Positions 19,101 to 27,612 of a stretch of 64,000 nt of DNA are shown one piece after another. The DNA comes from CAVZCK01 sp963798805. GTDB taxonomy: Bacteria > Pseudomonadota > Alphaproteobacteria > Rhizobiales > Rhodomicrobiaceae. Every line of letters starts with the position of its first letter. The stretch's first letter is position 1. Under the pieces are notes generated by a model. It was not told the origin of the DNA. It worked only from the letters and a program-made list of their open reading frames with translations, and searched no databases. Where the stretch lies: assembly GCA_963798805.1 (NCBI GenBank), contig CAWCVC010000011.1:620001-684000 (forward strand), read 5' to 3'. The position numbers and the translations under genes were made by a program.

Positions 19101-20106
19101 GGGCGAGCTCGCCGCCGCGCTGCCGCTCGCGGAAGAATTCCTCGTCCTGGCGCGGAAGTCGAATCTGGGCCTCGAGCTCGGCAATTGCATTATGGGAATT
19201 AATTTATCGGCGATGGGCCATTTCGAGCAGGCTCATCGCCACCTCGTGGATGTAGTCGACAGCTTCCGGCTGGGCACCCAGACGCCCGCAGTCATCTTCG
19301 GCGTCGACGAGCTTGTCTTGGCGCATGCCTATCTTGCACGGGTGCTCTGGAGCCTGGGCCGTCCCGAACAGGCCGCCGTTGCCGCCTCGAACGGATATGC
19401 CCTCACCCGGCAGGGCGCGAATTCGGTGTCCGTTGCCCTCGCTTTCGTCGCAAGGCTGTTCCTGAACGCCCAGAACCCCGAGGCAGGCGGCAGCGAAGAG
19501 TTGATCAAGGATGCGATGACGCATGCGATCGAGAACGAGTTGCCGCCGTTCCAGAATTGGTTTGCCTTCTTTGGAGCCGCCATACGCCTCCGGCAAGGAC
19601 ATGCCGCCGGCGCCCTGCCGGTCATGCAAGCCACCATCGCCAATGCCGAGAGCAGACAAAACTGGCTATTCCGGCCGTTTCAGCTCGGCTGCGTGGCGGA
19701 AGCGTTTTTGCAGCTCGGCGATGCAGAACGTGCACTTGCCGCGATCGAGGAGGCGATACACACGGGCGAAGCGACCGGAGAGAAGCAATCCGAGGCGAAT
19801 CTGTATCGCGTCAAAGGCAAGATCCTGTCTGCCCTTGGACGTCCTCTCGATGCTGGACGAGCTTTTCAAGCCGGACTGGACATCGCCCGCCGGCAGAAGG
19901 CGACGATCGAGGAGCTGCGCATTGCGCTCACCATGGTCGGGGCGCAACGAACCGGGGCCGGGGCGGATGCGGCCCGCATGGCGCTGGCCGATGTCTATGC
20001 GACGTTTAAGGAGGGTTTCGATCTGCAGGAACTGCGCGCGGCTAGAGCCCTGCTCGAGCGCGGCCCCGCTATTGCGGAACCACGTGATGGTGGCCGCCCG
20101 GTCTGA
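16147..20106 (+). CDS. giant SARP-like regulator: winged helix-BTAD-degenerate cyclase-AAA ATPase-TPR
   Basis: A 1319-residue soluble protein. An N-terminal winged-helix DNA-binding domain (about 1-95; KKSKALLAYLAL, LAGLFWDD, RESLRQTLSLLRR) leads to a bacterial transcriptional activation domain (about 95-240). A class III cyclase homology domain (about 275-440) follows, then an AAA ATPase with Walker A GEAGIGKS (503-510) and Walker B-like LLVVFEDCQWAD, and TPR-type helices to the end. The cyclase domain looks inactive: the first metal Asp is Glu285 (TCEIAG), and the usual GDTVNLAAR segment reads GEAPRIANL (399-407), losing the catalytic Asn and Arg. Asp329 (GDRF) remains. Probably an ATP-driven STAND-like transcription regulator with unknown ligand. 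It is preceded by tandem repeats. Confidence 0.88.
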   Translation: MERLRLQLLGAFRLQSASGEPKLLPTKKSKALLAYLALSGEQLHSRSSLAGLFWDDAAERQARESLRQTLSLLRRMLQSSCAQPIMSEGDAVALDRSVLHVDALEFVQFAEASEPEAQERAAGLYSGELLEGLNLHAPEFDRWLMAARQGFHERAVDLLSRLLSHHIASSNLERAASVATRLLTLDPLRESSHRALMELYSKQGRYAAALRQYQTCAEVLSRELNVEPEPRTTALYREIRALRNAPRGAASEIARPRPAAAGPRETGQQRGRPLERRQITVLTCEIAGLDALAGELEPEELVAVAAQCRRQCVAIIERFGGHIEGFAGDRFSALFGFPNANEHSAEEAVRAGLVLSTEARGPQTISPEKVATRIGIATSPVVAGEFSEDKAEAAFALIGEAPRIANLLQTIAPRHAVLIAGRTKDLVKDLFKCSLFTEPVFADSAGSDSFWQVLGEARSPTRFTALHRPDRSPFTGRETELADLLDCWQKAQRGDGGIVFITGEAGIGKSRLALEIQKQIAPRPHSELLFQCSPFHANSALYPFICELERAADLHTADDAGEKLEKLGAMLSSYAPTVQDIAPLFAQLLSIPAEGSYPSLALSPAQQRRKTLAALLDRIESFARCNPLLVVFEDCQWADASSLEVLDLLADRIRALPVLLLVTARPGFEPAWGGLGHVRQMTLDRMIDAQARTLVQNLSHERALPIGIVDQIVAKTDGIPLFLEEMTQVVLESDVSDELGASAPFYGGDRDFAIPASLHDLLMARLDRLGEAKNTAQIAAVIGREFSENLLRAVAGPFIDRLDDDLALLASSGLVFEQPSQSGRSFAFKHALVRDTAYQSVLKGRRQQMHGTIAGAIRESFPAVEKNQPELVARHLTDAGMTAPALGYWLKAGVRAFLRSANCEAIAHLEHGLELVPALDTPADRRRWERKLLAAMGPAVMAVEGYAAAKSQRVFEKAWELIDEDCPPAERLRIICGLWNLRSQQGELAAALPLAEEFLVLARKSNLGLELGNCIMGINLSAMGHFEQAHRHLVDVVDSFRLGTQTPAVIFGVDELVLAHAYLARVLWSLGRPEQAAVAASNGYALTRQGANSVSVALAFVARLFLNAQNPEAGGSEELIKDAMTHAIENELPPFQNWFAFFGAAIRLRQGHAAGALPVMQATIANAESRQNWLFRPFQLGCVAEAFLQLGDAERALAAIEEAIHTGEATGEKQSEANLYRVKGKILSALGRPLDAGRAFQAGLDIARRQKATIEELRIALTMVGAQRTGAGADAARMALADVYATFKEGFDLQELRAARALLERGPAIAEPRDGGRPV

Positions 20107-20166
20107 ATATTATCTCGAGCCGGTTCCAGGCTGTCGGAGAGATGATCGGAAATCTGCCCCTGCGCT

Positions 20167-20916
20167 TCAAACAAAGACGCGGGGACGCAAACCGGCGTGG
20201 AACCAGGTGATCATCGAATAGATGTCATAGACGGGCAGGCCGACCGCCTCGCGCAGAGCGGCGGCGTAGGGCGGCATGTTGGTGCATTCCAGCACGATGG
20301 CGCCGACATTCGGATGACTGGCGGCCAGCTCCTTGCCGGCTTCGATGACGTCCTGCTTCGCAAGCGCGACATCCATATCCTGCTTCTCAGCCTTGATCAG
20401 GACACGGAAGAATTCCCTGCCGTTCTCGGTGCCGACGACAGGCGTATCGAGCCGCACGCCCGCCGCTTCGAGGTGAGCCGGGCTTAGCGTCGAGCCGGAT
20501 ACGGTAACGATGCCGACGCGCTTGCCCGGCGGCAGGGTGGTCTGCACCCAGGGAACCTGCATGAGCGAGGAGGTGGCGACCGGCACGCCGACCGCGGTGG
20601 CCAGTTCATTCTGGAACAGCGCCAAGAATCCGCAATTGGTGGTGATCGCCTCGGCCCCCCACCGAACGAGCTCCTTGGCGGCTTCGATGAAGTCGGGCAG
20701 CAGGCCGGCGGCTCCCTGGAGAACGACCCTTTCCGGGCTCGCGCCTTTGACCACCCGGTATAGCACCGGGAATGGCCAGGTGGTGGCATTGCCCATGTCG
20801 CCTGGAATACGCGGGAATTTCGCCTCCAGCATCAGGATACCGAGCGGCGCGCCGTAAATCGCCTTGCCGCCGCAGGCAATACGTGGAGCGCGAGTAGAAG
20901 CCGGGTCAGAGGTCAT
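20167..20916 (-). CDS. Asp/Glu racemase-like protein
   Basis: About 249 residues from the ATG at 20916, which has GAGAG nine bases upstream; an ATG at 20925 is an alternative but touches its ribosome site. The two family cysteines are visible in ITTNCGFLALF and VLECTNMPPY, in the symmetric halves of the racemase fold. The family (aspartate/glutamate/hydantoin racemases and relatives) inverts or decarboxylates small acids without PLP. The start of the catabolic cluster around the TRAP transporter favours a chiral amino-acid or hydroxyacid substrate, but this is inference. It lies downstream of the hydroxyacid dehydrogenase (24-base gap), probably in one transcript. Confidence 0.82.
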   Translation of the reverse strand: MTSDPASTRAPRIACGGKAIYGAPLGILMLEAKFPRIPGDMGNATTWPFPVLYRVVKGASPERVVLQGAAGLLPDFIEAAKELVRWGAEAITTNCGFLALFQNELATAVGVPVATSSLMQVPWVQTTLPPGKRVGIVTVSGSTLSPAHLEAAGVRLDTPVVGTENGREFFRVLIKAEKQDMDVALAKQDVIEAGKELAASHPNVGAIVLECTNMPPYAAALREAVGLPVYDIYSMITWFHAGLRPRVFV

Positions 20917-20940
20917 TTGGGGCATCTCTCTATAACGAAA

Positions 20941-21858
20941 TCAGCGGCCGGTCGCGGCGATCCGGCGGCAATGATCGAGGGCCGCGCCGATCAGATTGTC
21001 GCTCGCCTCGGGCGTGCGGAAGGCCGAATGGGCGGAGAGCGTGACGTTGTCGAGCATTGTCAGTACATGGCCCGTGGGCATCGGCTCGACGGTGAACACG
21101 TCGAGGCCGGCATGGCGGATATGGCCGGACCGCAGCGCCTCGATCATGGCCTCCTCGTCGACCAAGGCGCCGCGTGCCGTGTTCACCAGAATGACGCCCG
21201 GCTTCATCGCGGCGATGCGTTCGCGGGAGATGAAGCCCCTGGTCTGGTCGGTCAACAGCAGATGCAGCGAGATCACGTCGCTATCGGCAAGCAGCCGTTC
21301 GAGCGGCACGAATTCGACGCCCGGATGGCTCTTCGGACCCCGGTTCCAGGCCAGAACTTTCATACCCGCCCCGCCAGCAAGGCGTGCGACCTCGGCAGCG
21401 ATACCGCCGAAGCCGATCAGGCCCATGGTCTTGCCAGTCAGCTCGACGCCGTCCATGCGCAGCCAATTACCCGCGCGCATCTCGCGGTCCATGCGGGCGA
21501 AGCCCTTGGCGGCGGCCCACATCAGCGCTACTGCGCATTCCGCGACGGCCGTGTCGCCATAGCCCTTGATGGTGTGGACGGCGATGCCGCGTTCCGCCAG
21601 CTCCTCCGGGTTCATATAGCTTCGCGCGCCGGTGCCCAGGAACACGACATGCTTAAGGCGGCCACACTGGGAGGCAAGCGGCGTCGGCAGATGGGTGTGG
21701 TCGATGATGGCGATCTCGGCTCCGCCGAGCACGGAGGGAAGCTCCTCCGGCTTCACCGCTGAATTGCGATTGATCGTAAGCTCGGGATCGCCCGCGCGCC
21801 GCAGTCTCTCGGCAACTGCGGCGAGGGTGTCGTTTGCGTCAACGAAAACGGCCCGCAA
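20941..21858 (-). CDS. D-isomer-specific 2-hydroxyacid dehydrogenase, TTG start
   Basis: The frame is open to 22023, but the true start is very likely the TTG at 21858, which has a strong ribosome site (GGAGGAGG) six bases upstream. The protein then starts (M)RAVFVDANDTL and has 305 residues. The NAD-binding part shows GLIGFGGIAAEVARLA (Rossmann Gly motif). The catalytic Arg and Glu are seen in VNTARGALVDEEAM and the following AGLDVFTVEP, and the His in LSAHSAFRTPEA. The family reduces 2-oxoacids to D-2-hydroxyacids or the reverse. It is divergent from the FAD oxidoreductase and TRAP genes, so an intake-and-oxidise pathway for a hydroxy or amino acid is plausible. Confidence 0.9.
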   Translation of the reverse strand: MRAVFVDANDTLAAVAERLRRAGDPELTINRNSAVKPEELPSVLGGAEIAIIDHTHLPTPLASQCGRLKHVVFLGTGARSYMNPEELAERGIAVHTIKGYGDTAVAECAVALMWAAAKGFARMDREMRAGNWLRMDGVELTGKTMGLIGFGGIAAEVARLAGGAGMKVLAWNRGPKSHPGVEFVPLERLLADSDVISLHLLLTDQTRGFISRERIAAMKPGVILVNTARGALVDEEAMIEALRSGHIRHAGLDVFTVEPMPTGHVLTMLDNVTLSAHSAFRTPEASDNLIGAALDHCRRIAATGR

Positions 21859-21930
21859 GGTTTTCCTCCTCCAAATGCCACATCTGTCCTGCGGCGTGAT
21901 CATCCCGGGTATCGCAAAGCCGCAGCGGCC

Positions 21931-21959
21931 TTGACTTTTCCCTATGGTTACAACACTAT
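21931..21959 (+). promoter_or_regulatory. possible sigma-70 promoter for the FAD oxidoreductase-TRAP operon
   Basis: TTGACT (21931-21936), a 17-base spacer and CACTAT (21954-21959) lie about 190 bases before the oxidoreductase start. The -35 box is good, the -10 weak. The 9-mer TGGTTACAA at 21945-21953, inside the spacer, is repeated in the MocR intergenic region at 32915-32923 and may be an operator. Confidence 0.35.
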
Positions 21960-22151
21960 TTCCCGCCGTACACTGTATTCTACCGCGCTCGTGTCCGCCG
22001 AAGCCGCGCTCACCGACATTCATGCGCAGCAGATCGAGGAGGCCACCGCTCGGGTCTCCGAAAGGGTGGCGTGAAACTTGCTAAGCGCAAGCAGGACAAT
22101 GGCAGCGAAACGCCGCGATGACATTCGAAGTGACGGCGTCGGGGCAACGGG

Positions 22152-23470
22152 ATGACGGCAGCCGGCGGAAAGAACGACGCAAGAGCGCCCGTCGTTATTA
22201 TCGGCGCTGGCATTGTCGGAGTCTCCGCCGCAATTTACCTGCAACGCGACGGTCGTGACGTCGTCCTTATCGACCGAGCCGGGCCCGGCGAAGGCGCAAG
22301 CTATGGCAATGGCGGCGTGCTTGCCTCCTGCTCCGTCGTTCCCGTGACGGTGCCTGGTCTGATCCGCAAGGCGCCCAGTATGCTTCTTGATCCGGTGCAG
22401 CCGCTCTTTCTGCGCTGGTCTTACCTGCCGCGGCTGACACCCTGGCTCGTCCGCTATCTTCGCCATTGCACGCTCGCTGACGCAGGGCGCGTCGCGGCGG
22501 CGCTCGCCCCGCTGGTCGGCGATAGCCTTGCCGATCACCAAGCGCTGGCCGAGGACACCGGCGCGGAAAAATGGGTGAAGCCGGCCGATTATCTCTTCCT
22601 CTACCGCGACCGCGACCATTTCAGGAAAAACGCCTTCGGCTGGTCGCTCCGCCGCGAAATGGGCTTCCGATGGGACGAATTGGAAGGCGAGGCCTTCCAT
22701 GATTACGATCCCGCCTTCGCGCCGGGGCTCGATTTCGCGGCCCGTGTCGCCGGCCATGGCTTCATTGCCGATCCTGGCCGCTACGTGAAGGATCTGGCCG
22801 CCCATGTCGAAAACAATGGCGGCCGCATTCTGCGCGCCGAGGTCGCCGATTTCGTTCGCGAGGGCGGCCGGGTGAAGGGCGTCGTGGCAAACGGGGAGGC
22901 GATCGCTTGTTCGGCGGTCATCGTCGCCACCGGTGCCTGGTCGAAGCCGCTCGCCCGCAAGCTCGGGGTCAATGTGCCGCTCGAAAGCGAGCGCGGCTAT
23001 CATCTGGAGCTGTGGGAGCCGAATATCACGCCCAAGGCTCCGGTGATGATCGCCTCCGGCAAGTTCGTCGCAACGCCGATGGACGGCCGTCTGAACTCGC
23101 CGGCATCGTCGAATTCGGTGGGCTCAAGGCGCCGCCATCCGCAGCGCCCATCGAACTTCTGCGCAAGAACATCAACGCCGCAATCCCCGGCATCAGCTGG
23201 AAAGCCGAAAAGACCTGGATGGGACACCGGCCTGCGCCGGCAGATTCAATCCCAGTGATTGGCCCTGTCCCGGGCCTTGACGGGGCCTTTCTCGGCTTTG
23301 GCCATCATCATATCGGCCTCACCGCCGGGCCGAAGACCGGCCGCCTGCTCGCTCAACTGGTGGGTGGCAAGATGCCAAACATCGATTGTGCGCCCTATGC
23401 GCCGGCGAGATTTCATCAAGGAAGCCTGGGGCCTGGATGGCCGAAACAAAAAAGGGAGACCACGACATGA
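22152..23470 (+). pseudogene. FAD-dependent oxidoreductase (D-amino-acid dehydrogenase-like), frameshifted
   Basis: The first frame (22152-23258) encodes the FAD-binding N-terminus (VVIIGAGIVGVSAA) and most of a DAO-family flavoenzyme, but after KFVATPMDGRL at about 23091-23097 the family sequence jumps to the +1 frame, where LAGIVEFGGL and the C-terminal GFGHHHIGLTAGPKTGRLL appear. Restoring one base would give about 440 residues. The downstream frame stops at 23468-23470, exactly overlapping the ATG of the next gene (ATGA), the expected coupling of an intact ancestor. Members oxidise D-amino acids or similar amines at the membrane. A sequencing error is the main alternative to a real lesion. 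Confidence 0.85.
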
Positions 23471-24447
23471 GACAAATGACAACGAAAACGTTCCTTGCCG
23501 CGGCGGCCTTCGCACTGTCGGCCGCCAGCGTCTATGCGGGGCAGAAATGGGACATGCCGATGGCTTATCCCGCGACGAATTTCCATTCGGAAAATGGCAC
23601 CGCTTTCGCCAAATGCGTGGCCGAAGGAACCGGCGGCAATCTCCAGATCGTGACTCACCCGAACGGTTCCCTCTTCAGCGGCAACGACATCAAGCGCGCC
23701 GTCCAGACCGGCCAGATCCCGATCGGCGAGCGGCTGATTTCCGCCCAGGCGAACGAGAATCCGATTTACGGCGTCGACTCGATCCCGTTCCTCGCCACCT
23801 CATTCGATGAGTCGGACAAGCTCTGGAAGGCCGCCATCGATAAGATGAAAGCAGCGCTGGACAAGGACAATCTGGTTTATGTCTATGCCGTGCCGTGGCC
23901 GCCCCAGGGGCTGTACACCAAGAAGGAAGTCAATTCCGTAGCTGACCTCCAAGGTATCAAATTCCGCGCCTACAACGCCGCCACAGCCCGCATCGCCCAG
24001 CTTGCCGGCATGGTTCCGGTGCAGATTGAGGCGGCCGAGCTGAGTCAGGCGCTTGCGACCGGCGTCGCCGAGAGCTTCATTTCGTCGGGCTCGACCGGCG
24101 TCAACTCGAAAGTCTGGGAAAGCCTCAATCATTTTTATAATGTTCAGGCTTGGCTGCCGCGCAACGTCGTATTCATCAACAAGGACAGTTGGAAGGGCCT
24201 CGACGACGCGACCAAGAAAGCGATCAGCAGTTGCGGCGACAAAGCCGCGGCAAACGGCGAAGCCAAATCGCGAGCGCTCAGCGACCAATATCTGAAGACG
24301 CTCGCCGAGCATGGAATGAAAGTCGCGCCGCCGAGCCCGGAGCTGAAGAAGCAGTTGGAAGGCTTCGGCAAGACCATGACCGAGGAGTGGCTCAACAAGG
24401 CCGGCGCCGACGGCAAGGCCATCATCGACGCCTACAAGGCCATGTAA
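23467..24447 (+). CDS. dctP: TRAP transporter substrate-binding protein DctP
   Basis: The ATG at 23467 follows AGGGAGA and overlaps the previous stop; an earlier ATG at 23386 is in the coding part of the oxidoreductase. The 326-residue protein has an N-terminal signal peptide (MRQMTTKTFLAAAAFALS, cleavage near SVYAG) and so acts in the periplasm. The family segments DLQGIKFRAYNAATARIAQL and ATGVAESFISSGSTG are visible; the Arg in the first normally binds the ligand carboxylate. It delivers an organic acid to the DctQM membrane pair encoded downstream. The ligand is not identifiable. Confidence 0.92.
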   Translation: MRQMTTKTFLAAAAFALSAASVYAGQKWDMPMAYPATNFHSENGTAFAKCVAEGTGGNLQIVTHPNGSLFSGNDIKRAVQTGQIPIGERLISAQANENPIYGVDSIPFLATSFDESDKLWKAAIDKMKAALDKDNLVYVYAVPWPPQGLYTKKEVNSVADLQGIKFRAYNAATARIAQLAGMVPVQIEAAELSQALATGVAESFISSGSTGVNSKVWESLNHFYNVQAWLPRNVVFINKDSWKGLDDATKKAISSCGDKAAANGEAKSRALSDQYLKTLAEHGMKVAPPSPELKKQLEGFGKTMTEEWLNKAGADGKAIIDAYKAM

Positions 24448-24520
24448 CCCCGACCGGACCGCGACCGGCGAAGTGCCGGCCCGTGACTTCCCCTCATCCT
24501 AATTCGAGGGCTGCACACCC

Positions 24521-25045
24521 ATGGCGCAAGCACTTCGCCTCATTCTCGACCGCATATACACGGCCGCCGCCATCACCGCTGCGCTCTGCCTGATCGCGAT
24601 TCTCATCGTGATCGTCATGCAGATGGCGGCGCGATGGGCTGGCATCGAATTTCCGGGATCCTCGGAATATGCAGGCTATCTCATGGCAGCGGCGTCCTTT
24701 CTCGCCTTCGCCCAGGCGCTCAACCGTGGCGCCCATATCCGCGTCAATCTGCTGCTGACGGCTCTCGGCCGGCATCGGTATTGGGGGGAGCTCTGGGGCT
24801 TTGCCATCGGCACCGCAGCGTCCTCTTACCTCGCCTGGTATGCTGTCAAGACCGTCTACTGGTCCTACAAGCTGCACGATGTGAGCCAGGGGCAGGACGC
24901 CACGCCGATCTGGATCGTGCAGCTCCCGGTGGCGGTCGGCGCGGTGCTTCTGGCCATCTGCTTCGTCGACAATCTGATCATGCTGCTCGTCACGCGGCAC
25001 GACAATATCCGCCCCGATCTGACCAGCCAAAGTCACGGGGAATAG
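24521..25045 (+). CDS. dctQ: TRAP transporter small permease DctQ
   Basis: A 174-residue protein with four hydrophobic segments (about 14-37, 50-68, 90-110 and 130-152), the standard DctQ layout. The motif WAGIEFPGSSEYAGYLMAA is characteristic. It couples with the large permease DctM, whose gene starts six bases after its stop. It lies between the genes for the binding protein and the large permease, in the usual PQM order. Confidence 0.92.
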   Translation: MAQALRLILDRIYTAAAITAALCLIAILIVIVMQMAARWAGIEFPGSSEYAGYLMAAASFLAFAQALNRGAHIRVNLLLTALGRHRYWGELWGFAIGTAASSYLAWYAVKTVYWSYKLHDVSQGQDATPIWIVQLPVAVGAVLLAICFVDNLIMLLVTRHDNIRPDLTSQSHGE

Positions 25046-25051
25046 GTCCTG

Positions 25052-26365
25052 ATGGAACAGTTCTACGCGATCGGGATCTTTCTCTTCGTCCTCTTTCTCC
25101 TGCTCGGCACCGGCGTCTGGGTAGGGCTCGCACTGCTCGGCGTCGCCTATGTCGGCATGGAGCTGTTCACCGTTCGCCCCGCCGGCGATGCCATGATGAC
25201 CATCATATGGCGTTCGGCGTCCTCCTGGTCGCTCACGGCATTGCCGCTCTTCATCTGGATGGGCGAGATCCTGTTCCGAACACGGCTCTCCGAGGACATG
25301 TTCAAGGGGCTATCGCCCTGGATGGCGAAGCTGCCGGGGGGCCTTCTCCACACCAATATTGTCGGCTGCACCGTGTTTGCTGCCGTATCGGGATCGTCTG
25401 CCGCCACGCTGACCACCGTCGGCAAAATGTCGATCCCGGAGTTGCGCCGCCGCGGTTATCCGGAGCATCTGGTTATCGGCACGCTTGCCGGCGCGGCGAC
25501 GCTCGGCCTGATGATCCCGCCGTCGCTGACCCTGATCGTCTATGGCGTGACCATCAATGAATCGATCACCAAGCTCTTCATCGCCGGCATCGTGCCGGGG
25601 CTGGTGCTTTCGCTGATGTTCATGGGTTATGTCGCGCTTATCGGAAAACTCTCGCCGAGCTATAAACCGCGCCCCGAACCGGTCATGCCGCTCCGCGAGC
25701 GCATCCGGAACTCTCGCTATCTGGTCCCGGTGATCTTGCTCATCCTGCTCGTCATTGGGTCGATGTATTTGGGCTTCGCCACGGCCACCGAGGCAGCATC
25801 CTTCGGCGTGATCGGCGCTCTGATTCTCGCCGCGGCGCAGCGTTCACTGACCTTGGCGAGCTTCACCCAAAGCCTGATGGGGGCGACCCGCACTTCCGCT
25901 ATGATCTCGCTCATCCTGTCGGGCGCGGCGTTCCTGTCGCTTTCCATGGGCTTCACCGGACTGCCGCGAGCGCTCGCCGAATGGATCGCCTCGCTCAATC
26001 TGACGCGTTTCGAGCTGCTGATGGCGCTGCTCGCCTTCTATATCGTCATTGGCTGCTTCCTCGATGGCATCTCTGCGGTCGTGCTGACAATCGCCGTCGT
26101 CGAGCCGATGATCCGCCAAGCCGGCATCGATACCATCTGGTTTGGGATTTTCATCGTCGTTGTCGTGGAGATGGCCCAGATCACGCCGCCGATCGGATTC
26201 AACCTGTTCGTTCTGCAGGGGATGACGGGGCACGAGATGAGCTATATCGCGCGGGCGGCTTTCCCCATGTTCCTGATCATGATCCTGATGGTCTTCATCC
26301 TGATCGCGGTCCCGGATTTCGCGACCTGGCTACCCGATCATATGCGCCAGCACCCAGGTCTTTGA
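25052..26365 (+). CDS. dctM: TRAP transporter large permease DctM
   Basis: A 437-residue, very hydrophobic protein with about 12 membrane segments, of normal length for DctM. Characteristic pieces are PLFIWMGEILFRTRLSED, the conserved FAAVSGSSAATLTTVG, IPPSLTLIVYG and the C-terminal TPPIGFNLFVLQG. It carries out sodium-driven uptake of the acid bound by DctP. It is the last intact gene of the rightward operon; the deacetylase gene that follows after 89 bases is broken. Confidence 0.94.
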   Translation: MEQFYAIGIFLFVLFLLLGTGVWVGLALLGVAYVGMELFTVRPAGDAMMTIIWRSASSWSLTALPLFIWMGEILFRTRLSEDMFKGLSPWMAKLPGGLLHTNIVGCTVFAAVSGSSAATLTTVGKMSIPELRRRGYPEHLVIGTLAGAATLGLMIPPSLTLIVYGVTINESITKLFIAGIVPGLVLSLMFMGYVALIGKLSPSYKPRPEPVMPLRERIRNSRYLVPVILLILLVIGSMYLGFATATEAASFGVIGALILAAAQRSLTLASFTQSLMGATRTSAMISLILSGAAFLSLSMGFTGLPRALAEWIASLNLTRFELLMALLAFYIVIGCFLDGISAVVLTIAVVEPMIRQAGIDTIWFGIFIVVVVEMAQITPPIGFNLFVLQGMTGHEMSYIARAAFPMFLIMILMVFILIAVPDFATWLPDHMRQHPGL

Positions 26366-26454
26366 CGTAGAAGGGCGGACAGACGCGGCCGGCGAAGTCC
26401 CAGCTTGTAAAAGGTTAGGCCAAGATTGCCTCCCGCAAGAGAGAGACATCCCGC

Positions 26455-27039
26455 GTGCCCCGCATTACGCTTTCCTTCGACAACGGCCCCGATCCGGAGG
26501 TCACACCGCAAGTCCTCGACGTGCTGCAAAGGTCAGGGCTGCGAGCCTCATTCTTCGTGCTCGGGGAGAAGCTGCGCGACCCTGTCGGCCTGGCGATTTG
26601 CGAGCGGGCGCATGACGAGGGGCATTGGATAGGCAACCACACTTTCAGTCACAAGCTGCCGCTGGGCCTCAGCCCGGATGCCGACATCGCAGCGAAGGAA
26701 ATCGGGAGCACGCAGGAGCTTTTGGGCAACCTTTCTGACGAGCGGCAACTCTTCAGGCCCTCCGGCGGAGGCGGCAAGCTCGGCAAGCACTTGCTCAACC
26801 GCTCATGCTTGGATTTCCTGGTCGAAGGCGGGTATAGCTGCGTCTTGTGGAATGTGATCCCCGAGGATTGGCGGGACCCCGGGGGCTGGGTGGAGCGCGG
26901 TCTCTCGCAATGCGCGGCGACCGATTGGGCGCTTGTCGTGCTGCACGATCTTCCGACCGGCGCAATGGACCGGCTGGAGCGCTTCATCGAGCTAAGCAGA
27001 GATTTTTTGGTTGGCCAACGGATCGCGACTTCGTTCTAA
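26455..27039 (+). pseudogene. polysaccharide deacetylase-like gene, 5' part, cut by an IS element
   Basis: The GTG at 26455 starts a NodB-type deacetylase homologue: LSFDNGPDPEVTP (catalytic and metal Asp region), HWIGNHTFSH (metal His pair) and RPSGGGGKLG follow. After residue 180 (FIEL) the insertion of the IS at TA 26993-26994 replaces the native end with about 14 IS-encoded residues and a stop. The missing end is at 28128-28241. The fragment retains the catalytic motifs but lacks the last strand and so is probably unstable. Intact members remove acetyl or related groups from carbohydrates or, in some branches, act on small amides. Confidence 0.85.
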
Positions 27040-27612
27040 GTTCAAGACTGCGACAGCATGGTGAATGGCAGCGTCGAGGGTTTCTGCATCGGTAAATGTC
27101 TGGTGGGCCAGATGATGGGCTTTGAGATCATGCCAGACGACCTCGATGTCGTTGAGTTCGGGCGTGTATTTGGGCAGCCACTCAACGGTGAGCCAATGCG
27201 CGCGGGCGGCAAGCGCTGCCAGGGTCGCCTTGCTGGTGTGGATCGGGCCGTTGTCGAGCACGATCACGACGGGCTTGACCCGTATTCCGAGCTTGGGGCC
27301 ATAGAGCAGATCAAGGTTTTGCAGCAGGGTGATGAAGTCGATGCTGCGCTTGCTGCGAGAGGTCGTAACGATCAGCCTACGGCCCAACCAGTCAAGTGCA
27401 CCCATCATGGCGACTTTCTTCGATTGTCCAGGTGCCGGCACACGAAGATCGGCACCACGTTTTGCCCAGGCGCGCGCCAAATAGGGATGCGTCAGCGCCT
27501 CGCTCTCGTCGGCGAACAGGAGAGCGATATCGCCGGCCTCAGCCTGGGCTTTGCGCAGCTTGAGCCGAAGACCAACGCGATCAATCTCGTTCGCGATCTG
27601 GCGCCCTTTCAA
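26992..27612 (-). CDS. IS630-family transposase, C-terminal part (orfB)
   Basis: The DDE catalytic half: FADESEAL (first Asp), VIVLDNGPIHTS (second Asp) and YTPELNDIEVVWHDLK (Glu). It is in the -1 frame relative to orfA and is expected to be made as an orfA-orfB fusion, because the sequence upstream in this frame (27613-27650) continues the family pattern. Its stop codon TAG (26994-26992) is formed by the duplicated target TA plus a host G, so the element carries no stop of its own here. Confidence 0.9.
   Translation of the reverse strand: MKGRQIANEIDRVGLRLKLRKAQAEAGDIALLFADESEALTHPYLARAWAKRGADLRVPAPGQSKKVAMMGALDWLGRRLIVTTSRSKRSIDFITLLQNLDLLYGPKLGIRVKPVVIVLDNGPIHTSKATLAALAARAHWLTVEWLPKYTPELNDIEVVWHDLKAHHLAHQTFTDAETLDAAIHHAVAVLNLERSRDPLANQKISA

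Noticed and set aside
22074..22089. AAACTTGCT-AA-GCGC resembling the IS right end with flank (AAACTTGCT-TA-GCGC at 28117-28131)
   Set aside because: The likeness is limited to about 15 bases, without the TGGCCAAC part of the terminal repeat, so it is probably chance and not an IS scar.
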